Assembly: GCA_036877525.1 (NCBI GenBank)
Contig: JAZGTH010000068.1
Location: 4,141,501 to 4,205,500, forward strand
Length of the DNA stretch: 64,000 bases
Source of the DNA: Chromobotia macracanthus
Taxonomy: Eukaryota > Chordata > Actinopteri > Cypriniformes > Botiidae
Direction: 5' to 3'
Below are positions 1 through 12,745 of this stretch, piece after piece; the stretch's first letter is position 1; each line of letters starts with the position of its first letter. The position numbers and the translations under genes are program-made. The notes beneath the pieces were generated by a model that saw only the letters and a list, made by a program, of their open reading frames with translations, did not search any database and was not told the DNA's origin.

Positions 1-575
1 GAAGTGAATGTAATAAATATAGATGCATTATTATTATTATTTATTTATGATTTTATTTATTTTTATGTTTACATTTGCCGGCTAGTGCAATAACATCTTT
101 CTACACTTATCCAGTATCATTTTAAAACTGGGTGGATTTCTCCTCTGCTCTTGTCTTTGAGGAAACAGTCATGATATGTTTTTACAAACATTTCTCCATC
201 TACACTGATCGTAAACCAGCTTGTTTCCTGATCGCTAGTTCATAAAGTCTGTCATTCATCTCCGTCTCTCATTTACTACAGTGAAAGTACTGATGCAGTC
301 ATCCTGATTTAAAATCCTAAATATCATATTTCATGTGATTGAAGTAGCCGTGATCCTTCTCATAGCAGAGCAGAGCTAATGTCTCACAAGATAATGTGGA
401 CTGAACATCAGACCTGATGAAGGTCCTGGACATGATTTTTTCCAGGATTCTCAGGAGGGATAAAATTTTCCCAAGAATTCTGCAGTCTGAGCCCGTCTCA
501 AAGTAAATTAGAAACATATTAGATAGGGAGATTAATAACATCAAAAATAATCTGAACACAGATGAGAACTGTTAC

Positions 576-701
576 TTAAAGCTGCAATATGTACCTTTTT
601 TTGGCTGAAAACAAACATAAGTCTGTGATTGAGCAAGTACATAACAGATCAGTGTCTCCTTACCAACACTGAAAGTCAAAAGTTACACACTGCAGCTTTA
701 A
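576..701. mobile_element. TTAA-flanked MITE, AGCTGCAAT family, copy 1
   Basis: 126 bp with inverted ends TTAAAGCTGCAATATGTACC and TTAAAGCTGCAGTGTGTAACT (the latter read inward). The interior motif GAGCAAGTACATAACAGATC recurs in the copy at 48923-49178. Confidence 0.75.
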
Positions 702-1296
702 AGACATTCTCCAAAACGTTAGTTTAGAGTTTGGAGTCTGGCCTTTATATGGCAAATATTAAAGTCAAAACGTCTTTAATATAAATGCTTGTTTTATCCA
801 ACAGTGGTTTTATATATTTAAACACCCAGCTGTTAATTTTCTTTTTGCCATCTAGGGTCAAAAGTGAACTAAATTTTAAGTAAACTCATAAAACTATTAA
901 ATAACACAAATGTAATTTTAGGAATTATTTTGTGAAAGATAACTCAGACTAAATTAAACTAGGTAAACTAATTAAACTCTAGTATCTTCAGTGTAGGCAC
1001 CCTTTAATTTACAAAAAAGTTTTCTTGACATTTTGTTACTTAGTTTCTCGAAGCGTCACACTGAGATGCTTTTTACACAGTACTGAAGGAGCTCTCATCT
1101 ATTCCGGGCTCTGATTACTTGCTTTTTCTTTAATTTCTTCATTATTTGGTCCAAATCAATCATTTAAAAAAAATTAAATTATAATTTTCTAATTGACAAA
1201 CTAATATGTTGGCACAATTATATTTTTGTCTACAAAACGGCTTTAAGATCATGAGGAACAGTCTATATTATATATATATATATACATAGATGAATG

Positions 1297-1384
1297 ATGT
1301 GAATATATATTCATTCATCAATCATATAAATCGTAAATCATATACTTGATTTGATATGATTGATGAATGGTGAATGATTCACAT
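1297..1384. repeat. Imperfect 36-bp inverted repeat (hairpin)
   Basis: The arm 1297-1332 (ATGTGAAT ... TTCATCAATCATATAAATC) pairs with 1348-1384 (GATTTGATATGATTGATGAA ... ATTCACAT) around a loop of about 15 nt. It sits beside a (TA)n run at 1264-1285. Confidence 0.75.
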
Positions 1385-2382
1385 GGCTGTGCTCTAGCAG
1401 TTGCTGCAGTCTGCATCATAACAGCAAACTTGTCCCTTTTCAGTTCTATTTGTTTCTCTTCAGAGTCTGCACACTGACGCAAGCTCTATCAAATGCACAC
1501 ATCTGTGGGATTGCCTCTATCATTCAACCCTGTCCAGACCTGATCTGAGTGTCTTATCTCTGAAAGATGTATGGTGTTATTCCTGAGGAGGGAAATGAAG
1601 CTCCCAAAACTCACTGGGCTCCCATGAGTCTTTTTCAATCCAGTGAAGTCCATGCTGAAAATTCAACAGACAAAGACAGTCCCTCTTATGCAGTTCCCAC
1701 TGAATCCTGTTGAGCTTCAATGTTTTCTTGAAAAATAAAATTATTCTCCTCTTTCAGGCAGGTGACATTAGGTGTTCCTGAAGGATTTACAACAAATTAC
1801 ATCATTGAATAAAAATCTGAATCAGAATAGATACATCAATTTGAATACGTGTTTATTGATTATTTATTTGTTTGCAAAACAGTTGAGTTAAATGTTATGT
1901 ACTGTACCCAGAAACTCCACAGATTCTGACTGAGTTTACACTGCTACAAAAAATCAGATTTTTTTCCTCACATCTGACACAGATTGGATATTGTTGCAGA
2001 TGTGTGAACACTGAAAAAACTGCACCAGATCCATTATTATTACAGCCGAAATACCCGTTTGTATTCACTCGTCATGATGTCAAAATCCTTAATATTTATA
2101 GAAATCTTTGGAATGTGTTATTGTGATATATTACTGAAGTCAAACATGTTGAATGTGCTGTTATGGAAGAGATCACAGATATTATTTATACTGGTCTGTG
2201 TTGCCACATTAAAAATCCATTCTTAGAAGAACAAAGACTTGAATTATCTAGACATAAACAAATTAAAATATTAAAGAATGCAGTGATGCTAAATCCATAT
2301 TTCAGCCCATGATATATCAAAGTTATACTGATGTTGCCTGCACTGCCCATGCATAGAAGCTGATGTTGGGTGATGCCCAGTC

Positions 2383-2512
2383 ACATTTATGCATTTGACA
2401 ACACTTTTATCCAAAGCGACTTACAGTATATTTAATTTATACATTTGATCAATGTGTGTGTTCCCTGAGAATCAAACCAACAACCTTTGTGCTGCTAACG
2501 TCATGCTCTTCA
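2383..2512 (-). mobile_element. tRNA-derived SINE (minus orientation)
   Basis: Read on the minus strand: a tRNA-like AGAGCATGACGTTAGCAGC, a B-box-like GGTTTGATTCTCAGGG, then the tail CTGTAAGTCGCTTTGGATAA, TCAAATGCATAAATGT. It matches the elements at 9838 and 10262. Confidence 0.75.
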
Positions 2513-5500
2513 AGTTTTCATGTTCTGCAGGAATACATTTAATCATTGTTTGCTTTAAAATGTGTAATTATATCCTAGATGTCCTACATGCCCAAATAAA
2601 ATCACATATTAATTAATAAATGGAGCCTACTCTGATTTAAGGCTATGAAACTGAATGAGTTATTGTCAAAAAGGGTAAAAGATTATGATTAAAATAATCA
2701 TTTTAATTAAGTTCATTGTTCCTTAAAAATTGGCAGGGTAGACAAATGTGTCTTCTAAGCCCTGACCCTTGATATCAGTGGTTAAATATTTAAGGAATAT
2801 AAAAATAAAAGCCTAGATGGTGTATGCCCAGATATATGAGGCTCTGAGGAGCTCATCAGAACAGGCATATGTGCTTTGCTGATCCTGCCAGTCTTAGGGT
2901 TATGAGTATTTCAAAATGGACAACAGAATCCTTCAGCAACCTCAAGAGACTCACGCAACCCCTTACAGTGGCAAAAAACAGCCACAACACCTTAACACCA
3001 GACAACAATGTGACAACAACCCACAAAACCCTTGAATTTTTGCCCAGGAAAGAATAACTCTCAATAAATCTATTTTTTGTGTCCTACCAGAATAAAATAT
3101 AAGCTGATTTTTATCCTTTGGGATTTGAAACATCCCTTAACATACACTTTCATGGTCCAACTTTAAGCACATATGCATTCACCTAACCCAAAAAGAAAAA
3201 GGCAGATAATATATAGAGCTTTTATCACTGGAACTCCAACTAGCTCTCAGCTGCTCTGAATTAATTCATCATGCAGCGACTCCTGATATAAATGCAATTT
3301 GTTTTGCAGGGGTAATGTTCCTTACTGCAAATTTATCATGCCAGACTTCAGGACAGTTTGTTCAGCTCTTCCGAGAACTCCATATTTCATCAGTGAGCCC
3401 ATTTTAGATGCCAGGACCATCGTTAAGAGAAATACATTTTAATCTGCATTATCAATGATTTGGGTAACACAAACTGATTCATGCACTGACTGATTCATCT
3501 GAAATTGATTAATTCATGGACAGTTTACAGATACCGATTGACCTGCGGAGATCTTTTCTCAGAAAATGACAGTTCTGCATGCTCTTGTGGCCTCAGTAAG
3601 TAAATTAAATTATACACGTGTATGAGCATGTAAAAAATAAAATGAAAGTGCAAAATGATTATCATAAGTGACACATCATACGCAGGCGTCTGTGCGTTGA
3701 ACAAATATTTTCCCATTTAGCACCTGAACTTAGAACTGAGCTGAGACCTAGATATCATAAGTCTATTAAAAGATTCATCTAATCAGACAGTTAGAAAAGT
3801 TCTATGAACACAGATTTAGGGTCACAGTGTTAATTTCAATGGTGTTTGTAACCTAGTCATGTCAGACATTTGGAAACCGTTGGTCTGGAGGTACATTGAT
3901 CTATTCTTTAGCCTCTCTCGCTTTCCTCGATCTTGGTTATAAAATAACATTTCTCCATTTCCAAAGTATTCTTTGAAAAGTTTTCTTTCAAAGAAAAAAC
4001 AAAGATGATTGATCTTCCTACGTCAGACAGACGGGAATATATACTTTTTTGAAACTGTATTTTTAAGATGTAGATCTGACCAAAGTGTAAGTCAATTGAA
4101 AAGCTTCTCATGTGACACCCAGAAAAACAGCGTGAACTAATCCAAGAAAAGATCTTCATATCAAAAGCTCATTTTATTTTTAACATGTTGTTCCAAACTG
4201 ACAACATCACAGCTTCATGCAGACTGTCCCATCAAACCCACGAACCAACAGAATAATGATAAACAAACACTACCAACACTGCCAAGATGTCCATCTGTGG
4301 AACTATCTCTGTATCACTCCAGTTAACACAATTGTCATCACTGTTTAATAATTTCCCCAAGAAGCTAAAACTAACCATAGTAACGTTACTGGGATTGTAT
4401 AAATATCTAATGAGGCAAGCATTGTAAACAACTTACCACAGCATCTTGTACACCATTGTTTCTGTAATCCTTATTACAGAATCTGCACTAGAGCGGAGCA
4501 CGTAACCAAGGGTTAAAAGCTGTTCTAACCCAGGGTTAGGTGTAGTATGAAAAACCTGCTAATTTCTTCACAATATCAACAAACTGTATTTGTTAAAGGG
4601 TAGCCGACGTTCATAATGTTTATGTGCTTGTTACTTATCAGCATTACTCTTCGTGTTATGGTTGGGGAAAGATACATAAATTACCCAGCATGCCCCAACA
4701 GCACTTAAATAATATAATTCTCAGCGTGATCTCAGTGTTATGGACTTGACACTCTGAACAGATAACATAAGATCTGACAGCTTTAATTTGAAAAAGCCTT
4801 GGGCTTAACAGCTCAACAGGTGGGTTATGGCATGTTTTTCGGCTAATCTTGATCACAGAAGCGTGGCCACGAGCAATATGTCTCTCCAAATGAGGCCTTG
4901 ACCTTTAGTTACAGTGAGAAGATAACACATTGATTGACTTGTTCAATGCTCCTAGCACAAATGCTTAGCAAAAGCTTAAAGCTCTGAGAAGACTTGTTTT
5001 CTCACAGGTTTAGTCTTTGTGCCTGTAATTCCTGAAATCAGAACATAACAGCCGGACCAACAATTTGCATGAATGCAATAAGCAAACACATTTGTGTTAT
5101 TTTTATTGCAAGCTCTGCCTAAATATTTAATGACTGGATGACATGCATTTTCAAAAACATGATCATACGTTTCTTGAAAGGGACATTTCATGAGAAATGG
5201 AAGTTCTAGCGCTAGTTCTCCTGGAAGATTACGGTTACAATTCTCCTGCTGATTACTGTTAAAATTGTATCATTCGGATGTACCCATGCCTCCTGAGTCT
5301 TTCTGGTAGAAATCAATATGCTTTGATATGTTAGGTTGATATAAAGGAGTTTGATACTTTCACTCAAAACGTTCTTTCCTGGAGTGAAAGACCACAAAAT
5401 ATAAGTTGTGAAAATCATCATCTCATTTTAAAATCAGTGGATTTCAAACATCAATAACCTTCAGCACAGATCGCTTGTGAACAACATAATGTAGTGGAAG

Positions 5501-7299
5501 AGACCACTTTTGATAAACAGGAACTAAACAAAAGGCTTTGCTTATATGCTTTAAAATTCATAAAGGGCACAGGACAGCTTAATTCTGAAGCATCTTTATT
5601 TTGTTTCTTATTTTCCTTCCCAAAATGCATATTGTCTACCTCAGGAGGTCAACCTAAATATTACGAGTTGTTTTATTTTCCCTTTAATTTTTCATGCTAA
5701 CTTAATTTTATGCTAGATAGAAGGTGATGTAACATCTAACAGACAATATACGTGGTATGTGTGTCTCTGCAAGTTCTGCAGCTTTGCAAGGTCTATTTAC
5801 CAGCTGACAAGTTCTACAGTGAAGCCTCTCTCAGTAAGAACCCTTGACACTTTACAGATGCAGTTCAGAGCCTCCTTCATTGGAGCCACACTATACGAGA
5901 CTTTTTGTTTTGACAAATGTATGTGTAGTTAGCATAGTCTTGCTTCCTGTGCCTGAATGCGCGCTCTGTTAATGTCCGGAAGGGGTGCGCAGTGCAACAT
6001 TGACAACTGCGTGACAGGGGCTGAGTCACCTTGTCATTCATCATTGGAACTAATGTTTAGACGTGAATTTTTAGACAGCGCTACGGCTGACGCTCCCCCG
6101 GTGTGGTAATGATTATGCCATTTATGTGCCGCCGCCTTTCAATGCAACCGCTGGCAGTCGATTCAAATGACAAGGATGAGGGAGTCAGAGATAAATGCAT
6201 TGTGTTTTTCTGCAGATCGTATTATAATTTACGCAAACTCAACTGCAAAAAAAATACATTAAAAACAAATAAGTAAAATGCACAGCTTAACTTAATTTCA
6301 CACTATTTCCATATCCATGACCAAGGGCATCTATCAAACTCGGAAAGCAAACAAAAGAAAAAACATCAACTTGGATTGCAGTCACATCAAATCAAAATGA
6401 CAACTTACAGTCGACTGTTATTGTGTGTGAAATGCTCCCAATAGCAAAGACAAATGAACCGGTCACAGCGAGAGCTGAGCAGAGAAACGAGGTGTACTGC
6501 ATCGTTTTCTAGTCTGGCTTTGTTCCACTTGATCACGTGTATCATATACTGACAACTACAGAGTTCACCAGCCCTGCCACACTCACCTCATTGAATTCAA
6601 AACCATAAGAACATTCTGTGCAAAGCTCAAATATAATCTTTCAATGCAGGCCATGTACAGCAGCTGAACTGTGCTGACAAATAGTTGTGTAGGATAGGAA
6701 CTGTTATATATATTATATGCGTTTTTTTGATTATGCATAAATGGTCTTGGATAGCTTTTGATGTTAAAAAGCAGTATTGCCCATTTCTTAGAGAAACTCT
6801 AGCCATAGAAATTAGGTCATTTTGTAGATAACTTTGTCTGCTTAGAAAAGTAGTTTCACCTCATTTTTTTCAGATTAATAATATATTTTATGTATAAATC
6901 ATTTGAGTAATTTTTACTCATGTAAGAGTGAGGTTTTCATTCCTGCTTTGAAGACCTCTGGTGCATTTGCATTGTAAATGCATTACCGGGCACACATATT
7001 CAATTAATCATTTTTATGGACTGTGGGATAGGTACAAATTATTTTACATTTCTCAGATGCTGTTGGCAAAACATTCTTTAAAGATAATTTTGTTTTATGA
7101 CTTAATGTCCTGCCTGTTAAAACAGTTTGATTTAAATCAGATAAAGAACAGCTTTGAATGTTGCTAAAATCTAAACATTACAAGAAAAACAAGAAAATTC
7201 TTCTTTTTGTGGCTTCTGAGATTACTGCTGGAAAGTTCTCATGAAGCCGTGACATATTTAAAGCTTGACCCTTTAAGCTTGTCTTTGTGTAAATAGTCC

Positions 7300-8180
7300 G
7301 GTCTAGAGAATTCTCTCTCACCTCACCAGTGATTGTTAAATGTGATGGGGCAGAGTGGTGTGAGTGTGGCTGGATTTCTCTAAGTGAATTGTTTTCTCTC
7401 TTTATTGCTGTCTTTTTTAAGTTAGGGTTTCAAGTGCAAAGACACAAGGACTCACCAAAATCGGCCAATGGGGGTGCTACAGCGATCGATAATGCAAAAT
7501 TGCTCCTACACCGTTTGTCCAATTATCAAATGCCTTATATCACTGTCAGTCCTTGGCTCAAGATGAACAAACATACGGTTTTCAGTTCTGTCATGGAAAA
7601 AATTTCTGCCATTTTGAATTTTTGGCAAAACATGTTTTTTGCTCAATCTGAACCACACCGGTTAGAAAGACATTCAAAGTGAGTAGGGCTGCTTTTGGTT
7701 ATGCGACTATAATTCAGGAAGGGAATGAGATATGGTCACCAAACTTGGTACACGTGTAGGAGTCTCTTCTGTGGTCACGTGAAAAAATATTGTGGCAATT
7801 GGACACTTGGTGGAAAAACTACTATAATTACTCCAAAGTTAGTTTAGTCAACTAAAACTGGCATGCAGGTCTTTGTCCAAAGTGTCATGACTGTCTATGA
7901 CAGGCCGCCAGTGGCCAATAAAATTTGAGCACCTATTAGACAAGGTTAACGGAGGCTGATCAGAATGAAACTTGGTTTGCCTGTTTGACTGATGAGCCCA
8001 AAGTTCTGTGAGAATTTTAAAAGAAATCAGCCACTGGGAGGTGCTATCTTGTGTTTTGGGTGGGTTAATGATTGCATATCCCCCAATGTTTGACAGACAG
8101 ACAAAGTCTCCAAGATCTCCTCATTCAGAACAACTTTGCCTCAAGAACCACTGCTGTCAATCAAACCACTCTTTAAATAT
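7300..8180. repeat. Possible interspersed repeat, unclassified
   Basis: The style (ATATGGTCACCAAACTTGGT, GAAACTTGGTTTGCC, AGCCACTGGGAGGTGCTAT) resembles long interspersed repeats common in cyprinid genomes. I see no terminal repeats and no second copy here. A 117-codon frame in it has no recognisable domain. Confidence 0.3.
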
Positions 8181-8939
8181 TTGAGAATATGTTAAAAAAA
8201 ACCTGGTGCAAGTGCAGGACTTGAAAATTCAGAAAATTATTTTTTATTTTTGTTTTGTTTTTGCTCTTGACTGCTGCAGATGAAACGATGTTGTTTTTGG
8301 AAAAACTGTTTTACTTTGCAAAATTGCTCCTCTGAAGAGCATTTATTCTGGGTGGTGATTTTAATTGTACTGAACATATAATGAACAGAAACCACCCTTA
8401 ACCTCATTTACCTTCTTGCAAACATCTCATCCCTATAATTAAGAAACTTGAATTATGTGATATTTAAAGGCAATTGAATGGAAATGAAAGACAATATACA
8501 TGGAGTCATACAAGAGACAGAGTTATTTCTTTTGCCAGTTTGTTTAGGTTTTATGCCTTTAAAAATCATTTTAACATTATAACATTTTTAATATTATTAA
8601 GTGTTTAATAACTCCGATAAGATCATGATATGGTGCATTGTAGTTTTATTCTGAATTCTATTAAACCTAGGTTCTTACTGGCATTTTATTTCTTTACTGA
8701 GTGGTATTTATTTTAAGAATTATTTTATAGTAATATTTTTAAATAAAGATGTTTTTGTGTCTACTTAAGGAAATATTTTGTAATGAAGAGCCTTGTTATA
8801 GATTTGTGTCAACAAAAACTTATTTTTGTTCTGAATTCAGAAGTTCTAAATGTGTTCGCTCTCAGGATAATGAAAACAAAGGTGTGAAGGCCTTTGTTAT
8901 TGAATTAAATGTTAGGCAATTTTTAATTCAATTAGGCAA

Positions 8940-8978
8940 TTCCCATAGATAAAAATTGGCAATTTTTATCTGTGGGAA
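8940..8978. repeat. 39-bp near-perfect palindrome
   Basis: The arms TTCCCATAGATAAAAATTG and CAATTTTTATCTGTGGGAA are complementary at 18 of 19 positions with a single-base centre. No flanking gene is visible. Confidence 0.85.
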
Positions 8979-9837
8979 GAAAGTATTGAGTAAAAGCTTT
9001 CCCAAAGCATCACTGAATGTTTCTCAACATTGGTAAAATCAAGCGTGTGATGACTGGAAGAGCACGGAAGATTCATGTACTTTGAGACGATTTGGTGTTG
9101 TCATGGAGATTCGTGTGTTGTTTTTGAAGGAAATTTATTTCTTTCTCTGTAATTGCTTTGTTTGTTTTTTGTAAAGAGGTGTGAAGAATTAATGTAAATC
9201 ATTTTTTTTCCAAAATTCAAATTCTCTCTCAAATGCTTTGAACATCTTTTTTTCCAGATGGACAGACCTTTATCTCTCTCTCACACACACACCTTTCCTC
9301 TCTGTTCCTCTATGCTTTCATGTAATAGCTTTGTTAACCAAAGATCAATAAGTTAATTTCACTGCCATTCACAGCTTGAGATGTTAATGGGCTGGTCAGA
9401 GTGATTAACGTGACAGATGTTTGAAGTATTGTACTCTTCCTAAATTCTTCTGGACTGGAGAGTTACACAACACTGTGGATTCCCATAATGCTCAACAGTT
9501 CTGCAGCTCCTTAATTTCATATATCACACTGAACTACTGATACCTGTAATTATAGAAAGCGGATTCTGTATTTAAATAGATTAAAACTCATCTAATACTC
9601 AGATGTGATCATGGATCATTTACAGCTAAACGCAAACTACAACTGTCAGTTAAAAGTGGGATTATGTGCTTTTGTATTTGTTGTAGTCACGGCAAACTAT
9701 CACATTCATTTGTTTTCTATAATTATAAAGATTTTATTTTTCTTAAGGACAATGTCAGTGGTTCTTGCCCTGTGGAAAAACTCTCTTCAGTGTGTTTCAG
9801 TGTGTGAGTCTTTCCAGTGTATTTCAATGAAGAGCAT

Positions 9838-9966
9838 TGTAGAGCAGTGCAATGGTTGTGGGTTCGATTTTCAGGGAACACACGTACTGATGAAAATGTA
9901 TAACTTGTGTGTACTGTAAGTCGCTTTGGATAAAAGCATCTGTCAAATGCATTAATGTAATTTAAA
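9838..9966 (+). mobile_element. tRNA-derived SINE (plus orientation)
   Basis: Contains a B box GGGTTCGATTTTCAGG and the tail ACTGTAAGTCGCTTTGGATA, ending in TGCATTAATGTAATTTAAATG. The A-box side is diverged. Confidence 0.75.
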
Positions 9967-10261
9967 TGCTATGTAGTTGCTAAGGTGGTTACCATGGAAA
10001 TCTGAGTGGTTGCTAACATGCCTGAATTAAAAAAGCACACCCCTACATACATGCAGCCTCTTACTACTTCCAAGCACCAATTGTTTTGGCATCTCTCCTC
10101 CTCCCCTTGTACTCCTTTATGTATTTTGCCTATATAATCATCATAATAGTTTGAAGAGGGATGGGGGAAGAGCTTGAAAATAATCTTCCCTGAGCTCATC
10201 CATAGTGCCACAACTGTTTACCATATAACACTATATGGGTGCGCATCTCACATCTCATCTC

Positions 10262-10412
10262 ATCATGAATTACATTTATGAATTTGGCAGACACATTTCC
10301 AAAGCAACTTACAGTGCATTTAAGGTATACATTTTATGAGTATGTGGGTTCCCTGGGAATTAAACCCATGACCTTTGCGCTGCTAATGCTTTACCGAGTG
10401 AGCTACAGGAAC
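10262..10412 (-). mobile_element. tRNA-derived SINE, best preserved copy
   Basis: On the minus strand it starts with TAGCTCACTCGGTAAAGCAT (A box), then GCAGCGCAAAGGTCATGGGT, a B-box variant GGTTTAATTCCCAG, the body and the tail CACTGTAAGTTGCTTTGG. The order is that of a tRNA-headed SINE. Confidence 0.8.
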
Positions 10413-11690
10413 GCTGTGCTTATGGGTATATATGGGGTTAGGGGTTATCTTGAAACCCTAACCTTAAGTATAAACTGCACCAGTTAAGTTTACATTAGCA
10501 AACTCCACTAATGAGGGCTTGGGTTAAAAATAAATAAAAAGTTTTTAGATCTGCTTACCATGGGGGCTAATAAAGCATGGACAGCCACAGGCAGGAATCA
10601 GAAGGACGCTGCTGTGTATGTTTATGCGTGTGTGTTGTGGGAACTCCATCAGTTTGAGTTTGGTAGATTTCCATCATTTTCAGCGAGGAGCAAATGAGAT
10701 AATGAGAGTTTGCAAACAGATTTCAATAGGCTGCTGTCCTGAGGTCACAGAGCATAATGCGATTTTACTCTAGTATTCTGTAGGGATATGAGTATGATAA
10801 CCACATCAAGTGGACCTGTATTTGGTGGGCGACCAATTGTCTGTGCTTCTGGATTTTAATCTGTTTTCCTAGATTACTATTTGAAATAAGATCCAGTCTT
10901 GTTTTAATCCCTCCACTTGCTTGTAGTCATTTTCAGAAATGACTGATAGCTCCATCCTCCTGTTACTGTCTTAGCAAAGTCATTTTACAGCAGCGTGGGC
11001 TTCTGTTGTAATTCTTTTTAAATCTCTCACTACCTGCTTACTCACTCCATCATTACCAGGAGAGAAGCAGGGAGACAGTCATTATCCTGTTCTGACTGAA
11101 TCAGCGATGCCCAATGGGAGGTTCACGCACCCAGGTAGGATGCAAGCAGGTTCAAGTGGTACTTGTGAAAATGTGAGTTTTCCTTTCTTAAGCGTATAAA
11201 ACAGAAATTATGACTATTATCTATGCCATTCCTCCTTATACTCAAAGTATACGAGTTGTATGTATTTTTGTAACATTTATTATAGATATTATTTAGTCAT
11301 GACAAACCATGCAGTTTATTCATTAAAAATGATACTCCACTTCAGATCTCCAGATCTCCTCAATTAGTCCACCGTGTTTTAATAGAAATACACAATAATA
11401 AAATGTAATTTTCAGTTTTGTCAGTACATATCAATAATCAAAACGTTCTATGTATTTTAATTTATAAGAAATAAACAGTTATCAGTCAAAGATGAGTAGT
11501 AGTTATAGAAATATAGTAGTTATAACAATATATAGCTATAAGATAATACTAGTTATATGGTTAGTTAACAGGGCATGTTCAGTTAACAAGCACTGACAAT
11601 TATAATTAATAATATATTTTTGTTATTATAAATTCATAAAATAAAAATACTTCGGTTGTAATTAATATAATGTATTAAAGCATGAAAACA

Positions 11691-11870
11691 GTACAGTGCT
11701 GGAGTACCACTGTCCTGCAGAGTTTAGCTGCACCCCATATAAATACAGCTTCCTGTCATTTTCCAGTATCCTGACAACTTTGTTGAGCTTCTTCAGCTGT
11801 GTTTGATTAGTGCTGGAATTGAACTCTGCAGGCCCTCCAGGACAGGAGTTAAATAGCCCTGCTGTAAGGG
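11691..11870. mobile_element. hAT-like non-autonomous element
   Basis: The left end CAGTGCTGGAGTACCACTGT followed by CCTGCAGAGTTTAGCTGCA pairs with a right end that reads inward as CAGGGCTATTTAACTCCTGT then CCTGGAGGGCCTGCAGAGTT. A second copy of the interior is at 46893-46998. Confidence 0.6.
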
Positions 11871-12540
11871 CTAAAAGTGCACCGCCAATGGTGCCCTCAA
11901 ACAGCAGAACCGTGGAACAAAACAATGGTTGTAATAAAGACATGGTTGTGACATTCTCAATCTGCTTGTGGACACATGACATGGCAACACGGGAGTTAAA
12001 GGATAGGAACTGGGATATGATCGGGTCTGGATATTATGAAAGCTCTAGGTCAAGGTCTTGAGGTTGTCACAGTGAGTGGTGCTGAGAGCAGGAGAATTTG
12101 ACATCCCCATACAAACTTTCAGCATAAAACCTTAATGCCTTCAGACAGTCACAGATGTGTCCTCAGTCACTGGAGATTCTGTGACTTTGCTCGCCCGGCA
12201 TCGAGTTGGACAGTGTCCATACAGCGAGACGTGAGGTGCGCGGGTGACTCGGCTCAGCTCGGCTCGGGTTCTTAAGACCTCTCTCTATATCCTGCCAGAC
12301 GGCAAGCTGGCAACAAACCATTACCTTCTGCTTGTTTATTTCCTCAGGTGATTTATCAAACCCTGCTCAATCTGCTGGCATGACCGCATTAGCAGCAGTT
12401 AAATTAGCATATGACTCAGTCAGTCATATAAATGATGCAGTGCAGCACGCCACAGGACACTCAAAACTGTACATGGTTAGTACTGTTACTATTACATATT
12501 CAGACATACCGGTTGCCAGACTCACCATTTAAAACATTAT

Positions 12541-12745
12541 GCAACACAGGCCCACGCCCCCTTTTGCTGATTGGCTACAATACTGTTATGGTTCGATCCA
12601 TTGTTTTCCTCCTATTTATACAGTCAAGACTATGTACAAACACACTAGCTTTATCCCAACACGCGCACAACAGACATCTAGACAAATATTCGACACATTG
12701 TTTGGGTGTTGATTTTAATTTAAACAGTGTTTCTCTAGTTCTCTA
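12541..12745. mobile_element. Truncated relative of the AGGTGCAGTAAGCGA MITE
   Basis: Shares a colinear series of blocks with 43030-43290 (CTCCTATTTA, ACTATGTA, ACACGCGCACA, ACAGACATC, GGTGTTGATTT, AAACAGTGTTTCTC). The terminal repeats are lost. Confidence 0.65.

Larger units (their letters stand above)
1..9837. other. Gene-free, AT-rich sequence
   Basis: No coding exon supported on either strand; all frames are short and lack domain motifs. It contains a MITE (576), hairpins (1297, 8940), a SINE (2383) and a more complex block at 5940-6240 that may be a conserved non-coding element. Confidence 0.6.

Noticed and set aside
8940..8978. microRNA precursor
   Set aside because: The loop is one base and the stem only 19 bp, too small and too tight for a pre-miRNA.
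10262..10412. Functional tRNA gene
   Set aside because: It has A- and B-box-like motifs, but the cloverleaf is degraded and the fish SINE tail follows; it is a SINE head.
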